Source: Ectothiorhodospira shaposhnikovii
GTDB lineage: Bacteria; Pseudomonadota; Gammaproteobacteria; Ectothiorhodospirales; Ectothiorhodospiraceae
Length of the DNA: 64,000 nt
Direction: 5' to 3'
Assembly (NCBI RefSeq): GCF_022227765.1
Contig: NZ_JAJMLZ010000008.1
Span: 174,590-238,589, forward strand
The notes under the pieces were generated by a model. That model made no database searches, was not told where the DNA came from, and saw only the letters and a list, made by a program, of their open reading frames with translations. The position numbers were made by a program, and so were the translations under genes. Shown here piece by piece: positions 7,990 through 16,468 of this stretch. The first letter of the stretch is position 1, and each line of letters begins with the position of its first letter.

Positions 7990-8216
7990 GTCCCTGGTGC
8001 CATGAATGGATTCAGCAGTGCAGCCTGTCGCGCATTGACCACAGACCCAACTCTTGAACGGGCTTGCTCATCGGTCAACCCTTTTACCGAATCCCAGGCT
8101 GGGTGCAAGCCTTGAGCAAAAGATATCACGATCCGCCCGGAAGCCGGTCAACTCGCATTTTGCGGCACTGATTCCGGTAACACGGCACCTCAGCAGCCTG
8201 ATTCAGGACCAAAAAA

Positions 8217-8244
8217 AGCCGCCCAGAGCATCCCGTAAGCGGCT
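8217..8244. terminator. Intrinsic terminator, usable from both sides
   Basis: AGCCGC (8217-8222) pairs with GCGGCT (8239-8244). On the minus strand the hairpin is followed by seven Ts (8211-8217) and on the plus strand by a T-run (8246-8250). It lies 20 bases after the 3' end of the tRNA-Arg gene and should end that transcript. Confidence 0.75.
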
Positions 8245-8263
8245 GTTTTTACTATCTATTTTA

Positions 8264-8340
8264 TGGCGCGCCCGACTGGATTCGAACCAGTGACCCCTGC
8301 CTTCGGAGGGCAGTACTCTATCCAGCTGAGCTACGGGCGC
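8264..8340 (-). tRNA. tRNA-Arg (anticodon CCG)
   Basis: Read on the minus strand from 8340: acceptor arm GCGCCCG pairs with CGGGCGC at 8268-8274. The D arm has AGCTCAGCTGGATAGAG. The anticodon loop CTCCGAA gives anticodon CCG (codon CGG). The T arm contains GGTTCGAATCC, the discriminator base is G, and CCA is encoded at 8266-8264. The length is 77 bases. Its 3' end faces the accessory block to the left, and tRNA 3' ends are common integration sites. Confidence 0.97.
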
Positions 8341-8514
8341 GTGAAAAAGGATGTTAGCACGTTTCAGGGCGAATGTGCGCTGGGAAACGTCGCCTGCCGA
8401 TGCGGGAAATTTCGACTGCGGCAAGGTGGCGCAGGATAGCCTAAACCGTGCCAGGTTCCAAGGGGGTGGCCAGAGAGAAGGGGAGATCCGCGCTGGATCC
8501 CCCCAGGTACGGAA

Positions 8515-10197
8515 TCACCGGGCGGCGGGAACCACGTCGATGGCAAAGACCGTCGTTGTACCGCTGACTTCGTTGCCCACCAGCAGCAGTGCCCGGCCCT
8601 CGGCATCCGGGCTGTCGGCAGCCGGGATGAAATGCAGGCCTTCGGCACCCAGATCGGTGGTGGTCAGGGCCTCCGGCGTATTGGGCAGACTGAAGTCCCG
8701 GTTGTTGATGTATTGGACGAAAACGGTCTGCTCCGGCTCGGTGATGTCATAGACCATCACCCCGCCCATGCGCTCCAACCCGACAAAGGCATAGACCCGA
8801 CCATCCACCTCGCCAATGGCAATCCCTTCCGGCTCCGGCCCCTTGTCGTCGGAACGGGTATCGAAGCTGTTGTTTTCGCTGTTGTTGGAATTGAAATCGT
8901 CGGGATACCGCGCCGCGGTGGTTTCCTCCATCTGCGATCCGGTGTCGTACACCTTGACCAGTCCCGTCTCGGTCACCCGGAAGATCGACATGGAGCGCGC
9001 ACCAAAGGCGTAGAGGGTGTCATAGACGCAATCCTGACGCACGTTGGTTGCCTTGCTGGACGGATCGCAGTTATTGCTCACTCCCAGGGTGGAGGTCACC
9101 CGCAGGCGTCCCAGCTGTTCATTTTGCTGCAGCTCCGCCGCGTTGGGGAAAGCTGCCGGGTCGAGCTGCAGCTGACCCACCCTGAACTCCTCGGTCCAAC
9201 CGCCATAGTCCCGGGCATCCCCCTCGTTCGCCGTCACGATATAGGTATGGCCCCCGGTTTCGTAAAACCGGATGGTATCCGGCTGATAGATGCCCAGGAC
9301 GGGCCAGTGACGGATATTGATACCGCCGTCACGGTCGCTGGCATCAAAACCGTTACCGGCCCATTCACCGCTTTCCGACCAGTCCTTGAACCCCAGAGGG
9401 AAGATGTCCGTGACCGTCGCCGTGGCAATGTCCACCACGGCGATGGCATTGTTCTCCTGCAAGGACACATAGGCCGTGCTTGAGTCGGCACTGACTTCCA
9501 CCCACTCCGGCTCGAAGTCCTGGGCAGCGGTGGCGCCGGGGCCGAAGATCCTCACACCGTCGGCGCGAAGTTCGTCCTCGCGGCCATTCCAAGCCCTGAA
9601 ATCCGCCGTGCGCACAGTGGCCACATCCGCGCCGTCACCCAGATCGATGATGGACACGGACCCCTCGGGATCGATCGTATAGTCATCGTTGGGCTCACCT
9701 TCGTTGGCCACCAGCACATGACGGCCATCGGGAGAAAAGGTCAACGCATCCGGCAAGGCGCCCACTTCCAACACATTCAGCCGAGTGCCGTCGGTATCGA
9801 ACAGGGCAACCGATCCATTGTCGGTGCGCACATTGGCCTCCACGGCCACGGCGACAATGCCGTTTTTCACCGCCACACTATTGGCGTCGGCACCGATATC
9901 CGAGACATCGATGGAAAACAGCAGGGCCGGATTGGCCGGATCGTTCATGTCCAGCACGTCCACTTGGCCGCTGGCGGCATTGATCACGAAGGCGCGACGG
10001 CTTTGTGGATCATAGGTCACGATCTCGGCTGCACTGCGGGCATATTCTCCACTTTGATACTGGCCGAGCACCGACAGCTCTACCGTGCCATGACCCGGCT
10101 GATCATCTGCAGTATTGGACGATGAGTCACAACCGGAAATCAGCATGGTAGAGCCCATGATCGTCGCCAGGGCAGAAGCTAACAGGGTGCGTTGCAT
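8515..10197 (-). CDS. Choice-of-anchor I family beta-propeller lipoprotein
   Basis: 560 residues. The N-terminus has a lipoprotein signal (LASALATIMGSTMLISGC, lipobox ISGC at about 20-23) followed by a Ser-rich linker, so the protein should be lipid-anchored outside the inner membrane. The body has repeated beta-propeller-like strands: SRRAFVINAASGQVDVLDMN, LPDALTFSPDGRHVLVANEG, WVEVSADSSTAYVSLQENNA, GHTYIVTANEGDARDYG and PEGIAIGEVDGRVYAFVGLE. This order is that of the choice-of-anchor I family (also found fused to alkaline phosphatases). The substrate is not known. The gene is monocistronic with its SD in a hairpin. Confidence 0.85.
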   Translation of the reverse strand: MQRTLLASALATIMGSTMLISGCDSSSNTADDQPGHGTVELSVLGQYQSGEYARSAAEIVTYDPQSRRAFVINAASGQVDVLDMNDPANPALLFSIDVSDIGADANSVAVKNGIVAVAVEANVRTDNGSVALFDTDGTRLNVLEVGALPDALTFSPDGRHVLVANEGEPNDDYTIDPEGSVSIIDLGDGADVATVRTADFRAWNGREDELRADGVRIFGPGATAAQDFEPEWVEVSADSSTAYVSLQENNAIAVVDIATATVTDIFPLGFKDWSESGEWAGNGFDASDRDGGINIRHWPVLGIYQPDTIRFYETGGHTYIVTANEGDARDYGGWTEEFRVGQLQLDPAAFPNAAELQQNEQLGRLRVTSTLGVSNNCDPSSKATNVRQDCVYDTLYAFGARSMSIFRVTETGLVKVYDTGSQMEETTAARYPDDFNSNNSENNSFDTRSDDKGPEPEGIAIGEVDGRVYAFVGLERMGGVMVYDITEPEQTVFVQYINNRDFSLPNTPEALTTTDLGAEGLHFIPAADSPDAEGRALLLVGNEVSGTTTVFAIDVVPAAR

Positions 10198-10206
10198 GGT
10201 CGGTAT

Positions 10207-10238
10207 CTCCTCAAAAAATGAGGAGTGTCTTTCCTCAT
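10207..10238 (-). promoter_or_regulatory. Three-arm leader covering the SD of the lipoprotein gene
   Basis: In the minus-strand mRNA the order is arm 1 ATGAGGA-type (complement of 10232-10238), arm 2 CTCCTCA (complement of 10219-10225), arm 3 TGAGGAG (complement of 10207-10213). Arm 3 holds the Shine-Dalgarno nine bases before the ATG at 10197. Arm 2 can pair with either arm 1 or arm 3, seven base pairs each, so the two hairpins exclude one another: one hides the SD, the other frees it. Confidence 0.5.
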
Positions 10239-10485
10239 CGTTAAAGACAGATCAATAAAGGATGAAAATCGAATGACAGGCGCGGATATACCCAGGAATA
10301 TGCACAGCATGGGAAATACCTGATGCAGCGACATGACAACCCTAAGCTCTGCTCGGGTAGAACCGTAAACGAAATTAAAAAACTTTAAAATCAATCAATT
10401 AAAGACCTGGTCATTTCATGACCAATTCAGCCGCCCCCTGCTCTCATGCGCTCTTGACCCGGTTTCCGACATCCTCTCCACAGAC

Positions 10486-10508
10486 TTATCCACAGCTTTT
10501 GTGGATAG
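10486..10508. promoter_or_regulatory. Inverted pair of DnaA-box-like sites
   Basis: TTATCCACA (10486-10494) is a perfect match to the DnaA box TTATNCACA, and TGTGGATAG (10500-10508) is an opposed copy with one mismatch, five bases away. They lie in the 439-base gap between the lipoprotein gene and mtgA, about 130 bases before mtgA. Apart from these and the leader hairpins I see nothing else in that gap (10198-10636). There is no sign of a chromosome origin here. Confidence 0.5.
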
Positions 10509-10636
10509 TCGGCATTTTCCCTCTGACGCCGAGCAGTTAGCCGCTTCGCGGGAGAATTCCCATGAGCTGCCGCCGGTAAGTGGGATATCGGCACGCACGG
10601 CTTCCGATCCGGGCTGGAAATTGAGATAGTTCCCGG

Positions 10637-11380
10637 GTGCGAAAATACCCGTCCAAACCCCGTCGCCGGTCCCTGTGGGGGCGCTTGCTGCGCTGGCTCC
10701 TGGCGAGCCTGGCGGCGCTGGTGCTGCTCAGCGCCCTGATCGTGGGCAGCCTGCGGTGGGTGGATCCCCCCACCACCGCCTTCATGCTGCAGCATCAGTG
10801 GTCTTCCCGCCCCGCCATCGGCACCATCCCGGTCAACCACGAGTGGGTGCCCCGGCAGCAAATTTCCGCCCATGCGGCCCTGGCCATGATCGCCGCGGAG
10901 GATCAGCGTTTTCTGGATCACCGGGGATTCGACTTTCGCTCCATCCGTGCCGCCATCGACGAATACCGGGACGGGGGGCGTCTGCGTGGCGCCAGCACCC
11001 TGTCCCAGCAGGTGGCCAAGAACGTGTTCCTGTGGCCCGAGCGCAGCATGACCCGCAAGGTGACCGAGGCCTACCTGACCGTTCTGATCGAGGCCCTCTG
11101 GCCCAAGGAACGCATCCTGGAGGTGTATCTGAACGTGGCCCAGTTCGGACCCAACGTCTATGGGGTGGGGGCTGCCAGCAGGATCTATTTCGACAAACCG
11201 GCGGCGGAGCTCACGGCCGGGGAAGCGGCACTGCTGGCGGCAGTACTGCCCGGACCGGTGCGATACCGGGTGGCCGCCCCCTCGGATTACGTCCGTGCCC
11301 GGCAGGCCTGGATAGAACGCCAGATGGGGTATCTGGGCGGCACCGGCTTTCTGCAGGAGGTCTGGGACACCGCACCCTGA
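10637..11380 (+). CDS. mtgA: Monofunctional biosynthetic peptidoglycan transglycosylase
   Basis: 247 residues, the usual MtgA length. One N-terminal membrane segment (about 18-37, LLRWLLASLAALVLLSALIV) anchors a GT51 domain. The catalytic Glu motif is MIAAEDQRFLDHRGFDF (about 84-100), followed by RGASTLSQQVAKNVFLWPER and KERILEVYLNVAQFG, the hallmark GT51 motifs. The enzyme polymerises lipid II into glycan strands on the periplasmic face; there is no transpeptidase domain. The start is a GTG after an A/G-rich stretch. It stands alone, head-on to the DUF3634 gene. Confidence 0.95.
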   Translation: MRKYPSKPRRRSLWGRLLRWLLASLAALVLLSALIVGSLRWVDPPTTAFMLQHQWSSRPAIGTIPVNHEWVPRQQISAHAALAMIAAEDQRFLDHRGFDFRSIRAAIDEYRDGGRLRGASTLSQQVAKNVFLWPERSMTRKVTEAYLTVLIEALWPKERILEVYLNVAQFGPNVYGVGAASRIYFDKPAAELTAGEAALLAAVLPGPVRYRVAAPSDYVRARQAWIERQMGYLGGTGFLQEVWDTAP

Positions 11381-11392
11381 GCCGAAACGGTC

Positions 11393-11725
11393 TTACCCGG
11401 CGGCCCGATGACCACCGCCACCGCCGCCGTCCGTGGGCGGTGTCCAGACATTGCGAAAGGGCTGGTGTACATGGGCCGGGATCTCCCGGGAGAAGCGCAG
11501 TTGCACCCCGTGGGCGGTCCGGACGCCGCTGATGCGCCCTTGGGTGAGACGATACATTCGCGCCACCTCATCGCAGCCACGCAGGAAACCGGGTGGCGCG
11601 GTCCCCCGCAAGGTCCGCGCCCTGCCCTTCTCCAGCGTGATGACGAAGGCGGTACGGGCATGCCATAGCAGCAGTACCAAGCCCAACAACAGGATCAACA
11701 GCATCACGGCAAGGGTCAGCAGCAT
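11393..11725 (-). CDS. DUF3634-type membrane protein
   Basis: 110 residues from the ATG at 11725; this start places the hydrophobic segment (LLTLAVMLLILLLGLVLLLW, residues 2-21) at the very N-terminus. A small soluble domain follows (FVITLEKGRARTLRGTAPPG, FLRGCDEVARMYRLTQGRIS, VQLRFSREIPAHVHQPFRNV) as in DUF3634 proteins, then a glycine run. Function unknown. It is encoded just downstream of dinB (34-base gap) on the same strand and may be co-transcribed. Confidence 0.6.
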   Translation of the reverse strand: MLLTLAVMLLILLLGLVLLLWHARTAFVITLEKGRARTLRGTAPPGFLRGCDEVARMYRLTQGRISGVRTAHGVQLRFSREIPAHVHQPFRNVWTPPTDGGGGGGHRAAG

Positions 11726-11759
11726 CGTTTTCTCGTTCGGTCGTATTGGCTCAACATCA

Positions 11760-12899
11760 TCAGAGCGGCAGTTCCATCTGCATGCCCCCGTCGGCCGGCG
11801 CATCCCCGTCACCGAAACTCAGTCCCGACACACGCACTCCCAGCAAGCGAAGCCGCTGCTCCAGGGGCACCCGGCGCAGGCATTCCCCTGCCGCCCGGCG
11901 GATATCCATCGCCGCGAACACCGGACGCGCCAGGGTAATGTCACGGGTAAGGGTGCGGAAGTCCTCGTAGCGAAGCTTGATACCCACCGTGCGGCCCCGG
12001 CAGCCCTTGCGGGCCAGATCCTGGGATACCCGCATGCACAGGGCGGTGAAGATCTCCGACAGCTCGGCCCGGTCCTGACGAGGATGCAGATCCCGCTCGA
12101 AGGTCGTCTCCCTGCTGACCGAACGGGGTACCGAAACGGTTTCCACCGGCCGATCATCGATGCCCCGTGCCGCCTGATGCAACCAGGCCCCGTAGGTGGG
12201 GCCGAACTGCTCCCGCAACAGACCGGGGCCGCAGGCGGCCAGATCTCCCACCGTGAGGATACCCAGGGCTTCCAGCCGGGCGGCGGCCTTGGGTCCGATG
12301 CCGTTGACCTTTCCCACCGGCAGAGGCCAGATACGGGTCGGCACATCATCCGTGGTCAACAGGGTGAGACCATCCGGTTTGTCCAGTTCGGAACAGAGCT
12401 TGGCCAGAAGCTTGTTGGGGGCGATGCCGATGGAGCAGGTCAGGCCGGTAGCATCACGCACGGCCTGCTTGAGCCGCTGCCCCAGAGGTCCGGATGCGCC
12501 GGGAACGTGGGTGAGGTCGATATAGATCTCGTCGATGCCCCGGTCCTCGATGCAGGGGGCGATGGCGGCCACCGCCGTCTTGAAGCGACGGGAATAGTCC
12601 CGGTAGGCCTCGAAGTCAGGCGGCAACAGGATGGCTTCAGGGGCTTTCCGGGCCGCCTTCATCAGCCCCATGCCCGAAGACACACCCAGCGCCCGGGCCT
12701 CGTAGGTGGCCGTGGTGATCACTCCGCGTCCGGCATATTCTCCCAACCGCGCGGCGACGGCCTGCCCGGGTTCCCCCAAGGCGCGACGACGGCCGCCGAT
12801 CACCACGGGCCGGCCACGCAGCTCCGGGTGACGCAGCAGTTCCACGGAAGCATAGAAGGCATCCATGTCCAGATGGGCGATGCGTCGGGACAGTGTCAT
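11760..12899 (-). CDS. dinB: DNA polymerase IV (Y family)
   Basis: 379 residues. Y-family motifs are HLDMDAFYASVELL (first catalytic Asp pair, about 9-22), TATYEARALGVSSGMGL (about 62-78) and DRGIDEIYIDLT (catalytic Asp-Glu, about 118-129). The helix-hairpin-helix region is GKVNGIGPKAAARLEALGI, and the little-finger domain ends in a beta-clamp-binding-like tail (MQMELPL). It performs error-prone lesion bypass. About 15 extra residues follow the PVVIGG strand compared with E. coli DinB. No clear LexA box (CTG-N10-CAG) was found upstream, so SOS control is not shown. Confidence 0.95.
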   Translation of the reverse strand: MTLSRRIAHLDMDAFYASVELLRHPELRGRPVVIGGRRRALGEPGQAVAARLGEYAGRGVITTATYEARALGVSSGMGLMKAARKAPEAILLPPDFEAYRDYSRRFKTAVAAIAPCIEDRGIDEIYIDLTHVPGASGPLGQRLKQAVRDATGLTCSIGIAPNKLLAKLCSELDKPDGLTLLTTDDVPTRIWPLPVGKVNGIGPKAAARLEALGILTVGDLAACGPGLLREQFGPTYGAWLHQAARGIDDRPVETVSVPRSVSRETTFERDLHPRQDRAELSEIFTALCMRVSQDLARKGCRGRTVGIKLRYEDFRTLTRDITLARPVFAAMDIRRAAGECLRRVPLEQRLRLLGVRVSGLSFGDGDAPADGGMQMELPL

Positions 12900-12975
12900 G
12901 GAGGCTGAAGATAGCCGATTACCCCCGGAACGTCTGCACCCGACCGCATCGCTGCTTTCCGGCGGGCAGGGAGAA

Positions 12976-13926
12976 CTACTCGGCCGGCGTCGCGGCGATG
13001 GCCTGGGTCACGACGTTGAAAGCATCTTCACCCTCTCGGGTGGTGACACCGTCCAGCCAGTCTTTCAGGATATCAGGATTGTCTTGCAGCCAGACGCGTG
13101 CCGCCACCTTGGGGTCCACGTCCCGGTTCATGATCTGATCCATGAGATGGTTTTCCATCTCCAGGGTGAAGGACAGCTGACTCAGCAGACGCCCCACGTT
13201 GGGACACTGCTCGGCGTAGCCGGTACGTACGTTGGTGTGTACCGTGGCGGCACCGAAATCCGGACCGAAATACGCCTCTCCACCTTCCAGGTAGGCGATG
13301 TCAAAGCGCGTGTTCATGGGATGGGGCTCCCAGGCCAGAAAGACGATCCATTCCTCACGGGAGGTGCTGTGACGCACTTCCCCCAGCATACCGGCTTCAC
13401 TGGACTCCATGAGGCGGAAACGCCCCAGGTCATAGGCATCGTCATCCATCATCTGCTGAATGATCTGATTACCGTCGTTACCGGATTCGATGCCGTAGAT
13501 GCGTCCGCCGAATCGGCGGCGGTGCTCCGCCAAATCACTGAAATGGGTCACGCCGGCATCATGCACATACCGGGGCACCGCCAGGGTGTACTTGGCGCCC
13601 TCCAGGTTGGTGGCAATGGTTTCCACTGTCCCCCGCTCCAGATAGGGCTGGATGATACTGGCCATGCTCGGCATCCAGTTGCCCAGAAAGACGTCGAAAT
13701 CCTGGTTCTCCAGCCCCGCATAGGCGATGGGAACGGACACCGTGAGACTGCGGGTGTCGTAACCCATGCCTTCCAGAACCACCTGGGCCGTCGCCGTGGT
13801 GGCGGTGATGTCGGTCCAGCCCACCTCGGCGAACCGCACCTGCCCGCATTCATCGGGTTCGGCGGCGTGGGCGATACCGGTCAGGCTCATGGCGGATACG
13901 GTGATTGCGCTCAGCAAACGATGCAT
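12976..13926 (-). CDS. choX: Choline-binding periplasmic protein (ChoX-type ABC transporter component)
   Basis: 316 residues from the ATG at 13926, chosen because it starts the signal peptide MHRLLSAITVSAMSLTGIAH-AA. The mature protein reads CGQVRFAEVGWTDITATTAT, LENQDFDVFLGNWMPSM and EEWIVFLAWEPHPMN, typical of OpuAC-family proteins that bind choline in an aromatic cage; several Trp and Tyr residues are at the expected places. It would deliver choline for oxidation by betB/betA. The permease and ATPase (choW, choV) are not adjacent. It is divergent from betI across a regulatory region. Confidence 0.85.
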   Translation of the reverse strand: MHRLLSAITVSAMSLTGIAHAAEPDECGQVRFAEVGWTDITATTATAQVVLEGMGYDTRSLTVSVPIAYAGLENQDFDVFLGNWMPSMASIIQPYLERGTVETIATNLEGAKYTLAVPRYVHDAGVTHFSDLAEHRRRFGGRIYGIESGNDGNQIIQQMMDDDAYDLGRFRLMESSEAGMLGEVRHSTSREEWIVFLAWEPHPMNTRFDIAYLEGGEAYFGPDFGAATVHTNVRTGYAEQCPNVGRLLSQLSFTLEMENHLMDQIMNRDVDPKVAARVWLQDNPDILKDWLDGVTTREGEDAFNVVTQAIAATPAE

Positions 13927-13985
13927 GTCGACTCTTCTCCTCATTCGCCCCGGAACGGGCATGACATTCGGGATGTTCCGAGTCA

Positions 13986-14055
13986 GTCACTCCCGCGAAG
14001 GCAGGAATCCAGTCACAGAATCGTAATTCTGGACTCCCGCCTTCGCGGGAGTGAC
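13986..14055. repeat. REP-like palindrome, copy A
   Basis: GTCACTCCCGCGAAGGC (13986-14002) and its perfect 17-base complement (14039-14055) enclose an inner CCAG/CTGG pair. The same core (TCCCGC…GCGGGA next to CTGGA or TCCAG) recurs at 34275-34342 and 63876-63943. It lies between choX and the 20-base repeats, 60 bases upstream of choX. Confidence 0.85.
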
Positions 14056-14070
14056 GGAAGTCCGCGAGTG

Positions 14071-14150
14071 TGACAATAGATCGCAATCCGTAACAATAGA
14101 TCGCAACCCGTCACACTAGATCTGCAATTCGTGACTGTAGATCACAGGAG
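14071..14150. promoter_or_regulatory. Tandem 20-base repeat array between choX and betI
   Basis: Four head-to-tail degenerate copies of TNACANTAGATCGCAANCCG. The AGATC cores start at 14078, 14098, 14118 and 14139, a spacing of 20, 20 and 21 bases, about two turns of the helix. The first two copies differ at only two positions. The array ends about 70 bases before the first BetI-type box. It looks like a phased row of binding sites for one regulator serving choX, betI or both; which protein binds is unknown. Confidence 0.6.
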
Positions 14151-14217
14151 TAATAGCGGCTGACTGATTCAGTATTTCCTTTTCAGGATGCCCAGTCACC
14201 GCCGACAAATCAACCCT

Positions 14218-14259
14218 GATTGAACGATCAATCAAACTATAATTGAACGATTGTTCAAT
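14218..14259 (+). promoter_or_regulatory. Two BetI-type operators upstream of betI
   Basis: GATTGAACGATCAATC (14218-14233, 6-base arms) and ATTGAACGATTGTTCAAT (14242-14259, 7-base arms) are inverted repeats sharing the ATTGAACG half-site found in BetI operators of other proteobacteria. Their centres are 25 bases apart, and they end 40 bases before the chosen betI start. BetI without choline should bind here and shut off betIBA. The AT-rich sequence between them could hold the promoter. Confidence 0.75.
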
Positions 14260-14299
14260 CTGATTTAGAGTGAAACACAAGCGCCCGATGGAGAACAGA

Positions 14300-14902
14300 A
14301 TGCAACCTTCCCCCATGGCGTCCGGACGGCGCCGACAACTGATCAGAGCCACACTCACGGCGATTCACCAGTACGGCATGGCGGATGCCACCATTGCGCG
14401 TATTGCACGGCTGGCCGGGGTCTCAAGCGGCATCATCAGCCATTATTTCGGGGACAAGGCGGGGCTGATGGAGGCCACCATGCGCTACCTGCTCCAGCAG
14501 CTGGGAGACGCCGTAGCGGAGCGGCGCCGCAAGATCCCTCCGGAGGATGTTGCCGGTCATGTGGACGCCATCATCGACGGCAATTTCGACTCCAGCCAGA
14601 CCAATGTGGCCGCCATGCGGGCCTGGCTGGAATTCTGGGCCGCCAGCATGCATCAACCGGCCCTGCGTCGCCTGCAGCGGGTCAACGAACGGCGCCTGTA
14701 CGCCAATCTGTGCCACCAGTTCCGCCAGGTCCTGCCGGCGAATCAGGCCCGGGATGCCGCCCAATCCGTGGCTGCCCTGATTGATGGCCTGTGGCTGCGG
14801 GGCGCCCTGACACCGGAAGGCATTGATATCGAAGCTTGTCGGCGGCTGGCCCGGGACAACGCCCGGGCCTGGCTGGAGAGCCACCGGCCCACCGGAACCT
14901 GA
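14300..14902 (+). CDS. betI: TetR-family repressor of betaine synthesis
   Basis: 200 residues. The TetR DNA-binding domain is [18 protein letters not shown] followed by [20 protein letters not shown] and [13 protein letters not shown], which is nearly the BetI consensus. The ligand domain continues with [20 protein letters not shown] and [12 protein letters not shown], also BetI-like. It senses choline. The ATG at 14300 is chosen because GGAG lies seven bases upstream and the length fits; in-frame GTG 14270 and ATG 14288 are alternatives. It is the first gene of betIBA, 38 bases before betB. Confidence 0.92.
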   Translation: MQPSPMASGRRRQLIRATLTAIHQYGMADATIARIARLAGVSSGIISHYFGDKAGLMEATMRYLLQQLGDAVAERRRKIPPEDVAGHVDAIIDGNFDSSQTNVAAMRAWLEFWAASMHQPALRRLQRVNERRLYANLCHQFRQVLPANQARDAAQSVAALIDGLWLRGALTPEGIDIEACRRLARDNARAWLESHRPTGT

Positions 14903-14940
14903 GCAGGCCCCATTCCACCCGCGAATCACCGGGAGATCCC

Positions 14941-16425
14941 ATGCCCCATACCCAGCCCACCACCGCTCCCCTTCAGGGCAGCTACGTCCATGGACGCGCT
15001 GTCCAGTCTCCGGATACCCCCCATTTCGAGACCATCAACCCGGCCACCGGACAGACCATCGCCCGTATTCAGGCGGCAGACCAGGCCCTGGTGGATGAGG
15101 CCGTGCGCTCGGCGGCGCGGGGTCAGAAAACCTGGGCTGCCATGCCCCCCATGGCCCGAGGTCGTATCCTGCGCCGGGCGGCGGATCTGCTGCGGGACCG
15201 CAACCAGGCCCTGGCCACCCTGGAAACCCGGGACACCGGCAAGCCCATCAGCGAAACCGCCAGCGTGGACATCCAGACCGGCGCCGACGCCCTGGAATAT
15301 TTCGCCGGACTGGCCATGGGACTGGAAGGGGAACAGATCCCCCAGGGCGAGCAGGCCTTCATCTACACCCGCCGCGAACCCCTGGGGGTATGCGCCGGCA
15401 TCGGCGCCTGGAACTACCCTCTGCAGATCGCATGCTGGAAGGCGGCCCCGGCCCTGGCCGGCGGCAACGCCATGGTCTTCAAGCCCAGCGAACTCACCCC
15501 ATTGAGCGCCTTGGCGCTGGCGGACATCTTCACCGAGGCAGGTCTGCCGCCGGGCGTCTTCAACGTGGTGCAGGGAGACGGGGAAGTGGGTCGGGCGCTG
15601 ACCCATCATCCCGATATCGCCAAGGTCTCCTTCACCGGAGAGGTGGAAACCGGCAAGGCGGTGATGGCCGATGCCGCCCGCAGCAGCCTCAAGCAGGTCA
15701 CCATGGAGCTGGGGGGCAAATCGCCACTGATCATCTTTGCCGACGCGGATCTGGAGCAGGCCCTGAACGCGGCCCTGATGGCCAACTTCTACAGCAGCGG
15801 CCAGATCTGCACCAATGGCACCCGGGTTTTCGTGGAGGCCTCCATCCGCCAGACCTTCCAGGCCCGGCTGCTGGAACGCATCCGGCGCATCCGCGCCGGG
15901 GACCCGCTGAACCCGGCCACCACCCTGGGACCGGTCATCAGCGAGGCCCACTGCGAGCAGGTCATGGACCGCATCCGACAGGCCCGGGAAGACGGCCTGC
16001 ACTGCCTGATCGGCGGGGAACGACTGCGCCCCGACGACGCCCCGGTGGGGGCTTTCGTGGCACCCACCGTGTTCGCCGACTGCCCGGATGACCACCCCCT
16101 GGTACGCCGGGAGATCTTCGGCCCGGTGATGGTGTTGCAGTCCTTTGAGGATGAAGCGGCCGTCATCCAGCGGGCCAACGACACCCGCTACGGCCTGGCC
16201 GCGGGCGTATTCAGCCGGGATCTGGCCCGGGCCCACCGGGTGATCCACCAACTCCAGGCAGGCATCTGCTGGATCAATACCTACAACCTGTCACCGGTGG
16301 AGATGCCGGTGGGCGGCTACAAGCAGTCGGGACTGGGCCGGGAGAACGGTCGCGCCGCCCTGGAGCACTACACCCAGCGCAAGTCGGTGTACGTGGAACT
16401 CGGCGGGGTGGACAGCGTGTTCTAG
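14941..16425 (+). CDS. betB: Betaine aldehyde dehydrogenase
   Basis: 494 residues, the usual BetB length. It oxidises betaine aldehyde to glycine betaine with NAD(P)+ in the cytoplasm. Motifs: cofactor site [43 protein letters not shown], catalytic Glu in [13 protein letters not shown] (about residue 250) and catalytic Cys in [13 protein letters not shown] (about 284). The C-terminal [17 protein letters not shown] fits betaine aldehyde dehydrogenases. Start 14941 has GGGAG upstream. It is the middle gene of the betIBA operon. Confidence 0.96.
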   Translation: MPHTQPTTAPLQGSYVHGRAVQSPDTPHFETINPATGQTIARIQAADQALVDEAVRSAARGQKTWAAMPPMARGRILRRAADLLRDRNQALATLETRDTGKPISETASVDIQTGADALEYFAGLAMGLEGEQIPQGEQAFIYTRREPLGVCAGIGAWNYPLQIACWKAAPALAGGNAMVFKPSELTPLSALALADIFTEAGLPPGVFNVVQGDGEVGRALTHHPDIAKVSFTGEVETGKAVMADAARSSLKQVTMELGGKSPLIIFADADLEQALNAALMANFYSSGQICTNGTRVFVEASIRQTFQARLLERIRRIRAGDPLNPATTLGPVISEAHCEQVMDRIRQAREDGLHCLIGGERLRPDDAPVGAFVAPTVFADCPDDHPLVRREIFGPVMVLQSFEDEAAVIQRANDTRYGLAAGVFSRDLARAHRVIHQLQAGICWINTYNLSPVEMPVGGYKQSGLGRENGRAALEHYTQRKSVYVELGGVDSVF

Positions 16426-16468
16426 CCCGGCGCCCCACCCTCCCTCCCCCACCTGATCCAGGAGCCCC

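Noticed and set aside
1..8340. Prophage
   Set aside because: No structural, lysis, integrase or replication phage genes; only toxin, IS and defence-type genes.
10486..10508. Replication origin
   Set aside because: Only one pair of DnaA boxes, no AT-rich unwinding region and no dnaA, dnaN or parAB genes nearby.
12900..12975. LexA box before dinB
   Set aside because: No CTG-N10-CAG match found between dinB and choX.
13986..14150. CRISPR array
   Set aside because: The 20-base units are contiguous without spacers and no cas gene is present; the flanking palindrome is REP-like.
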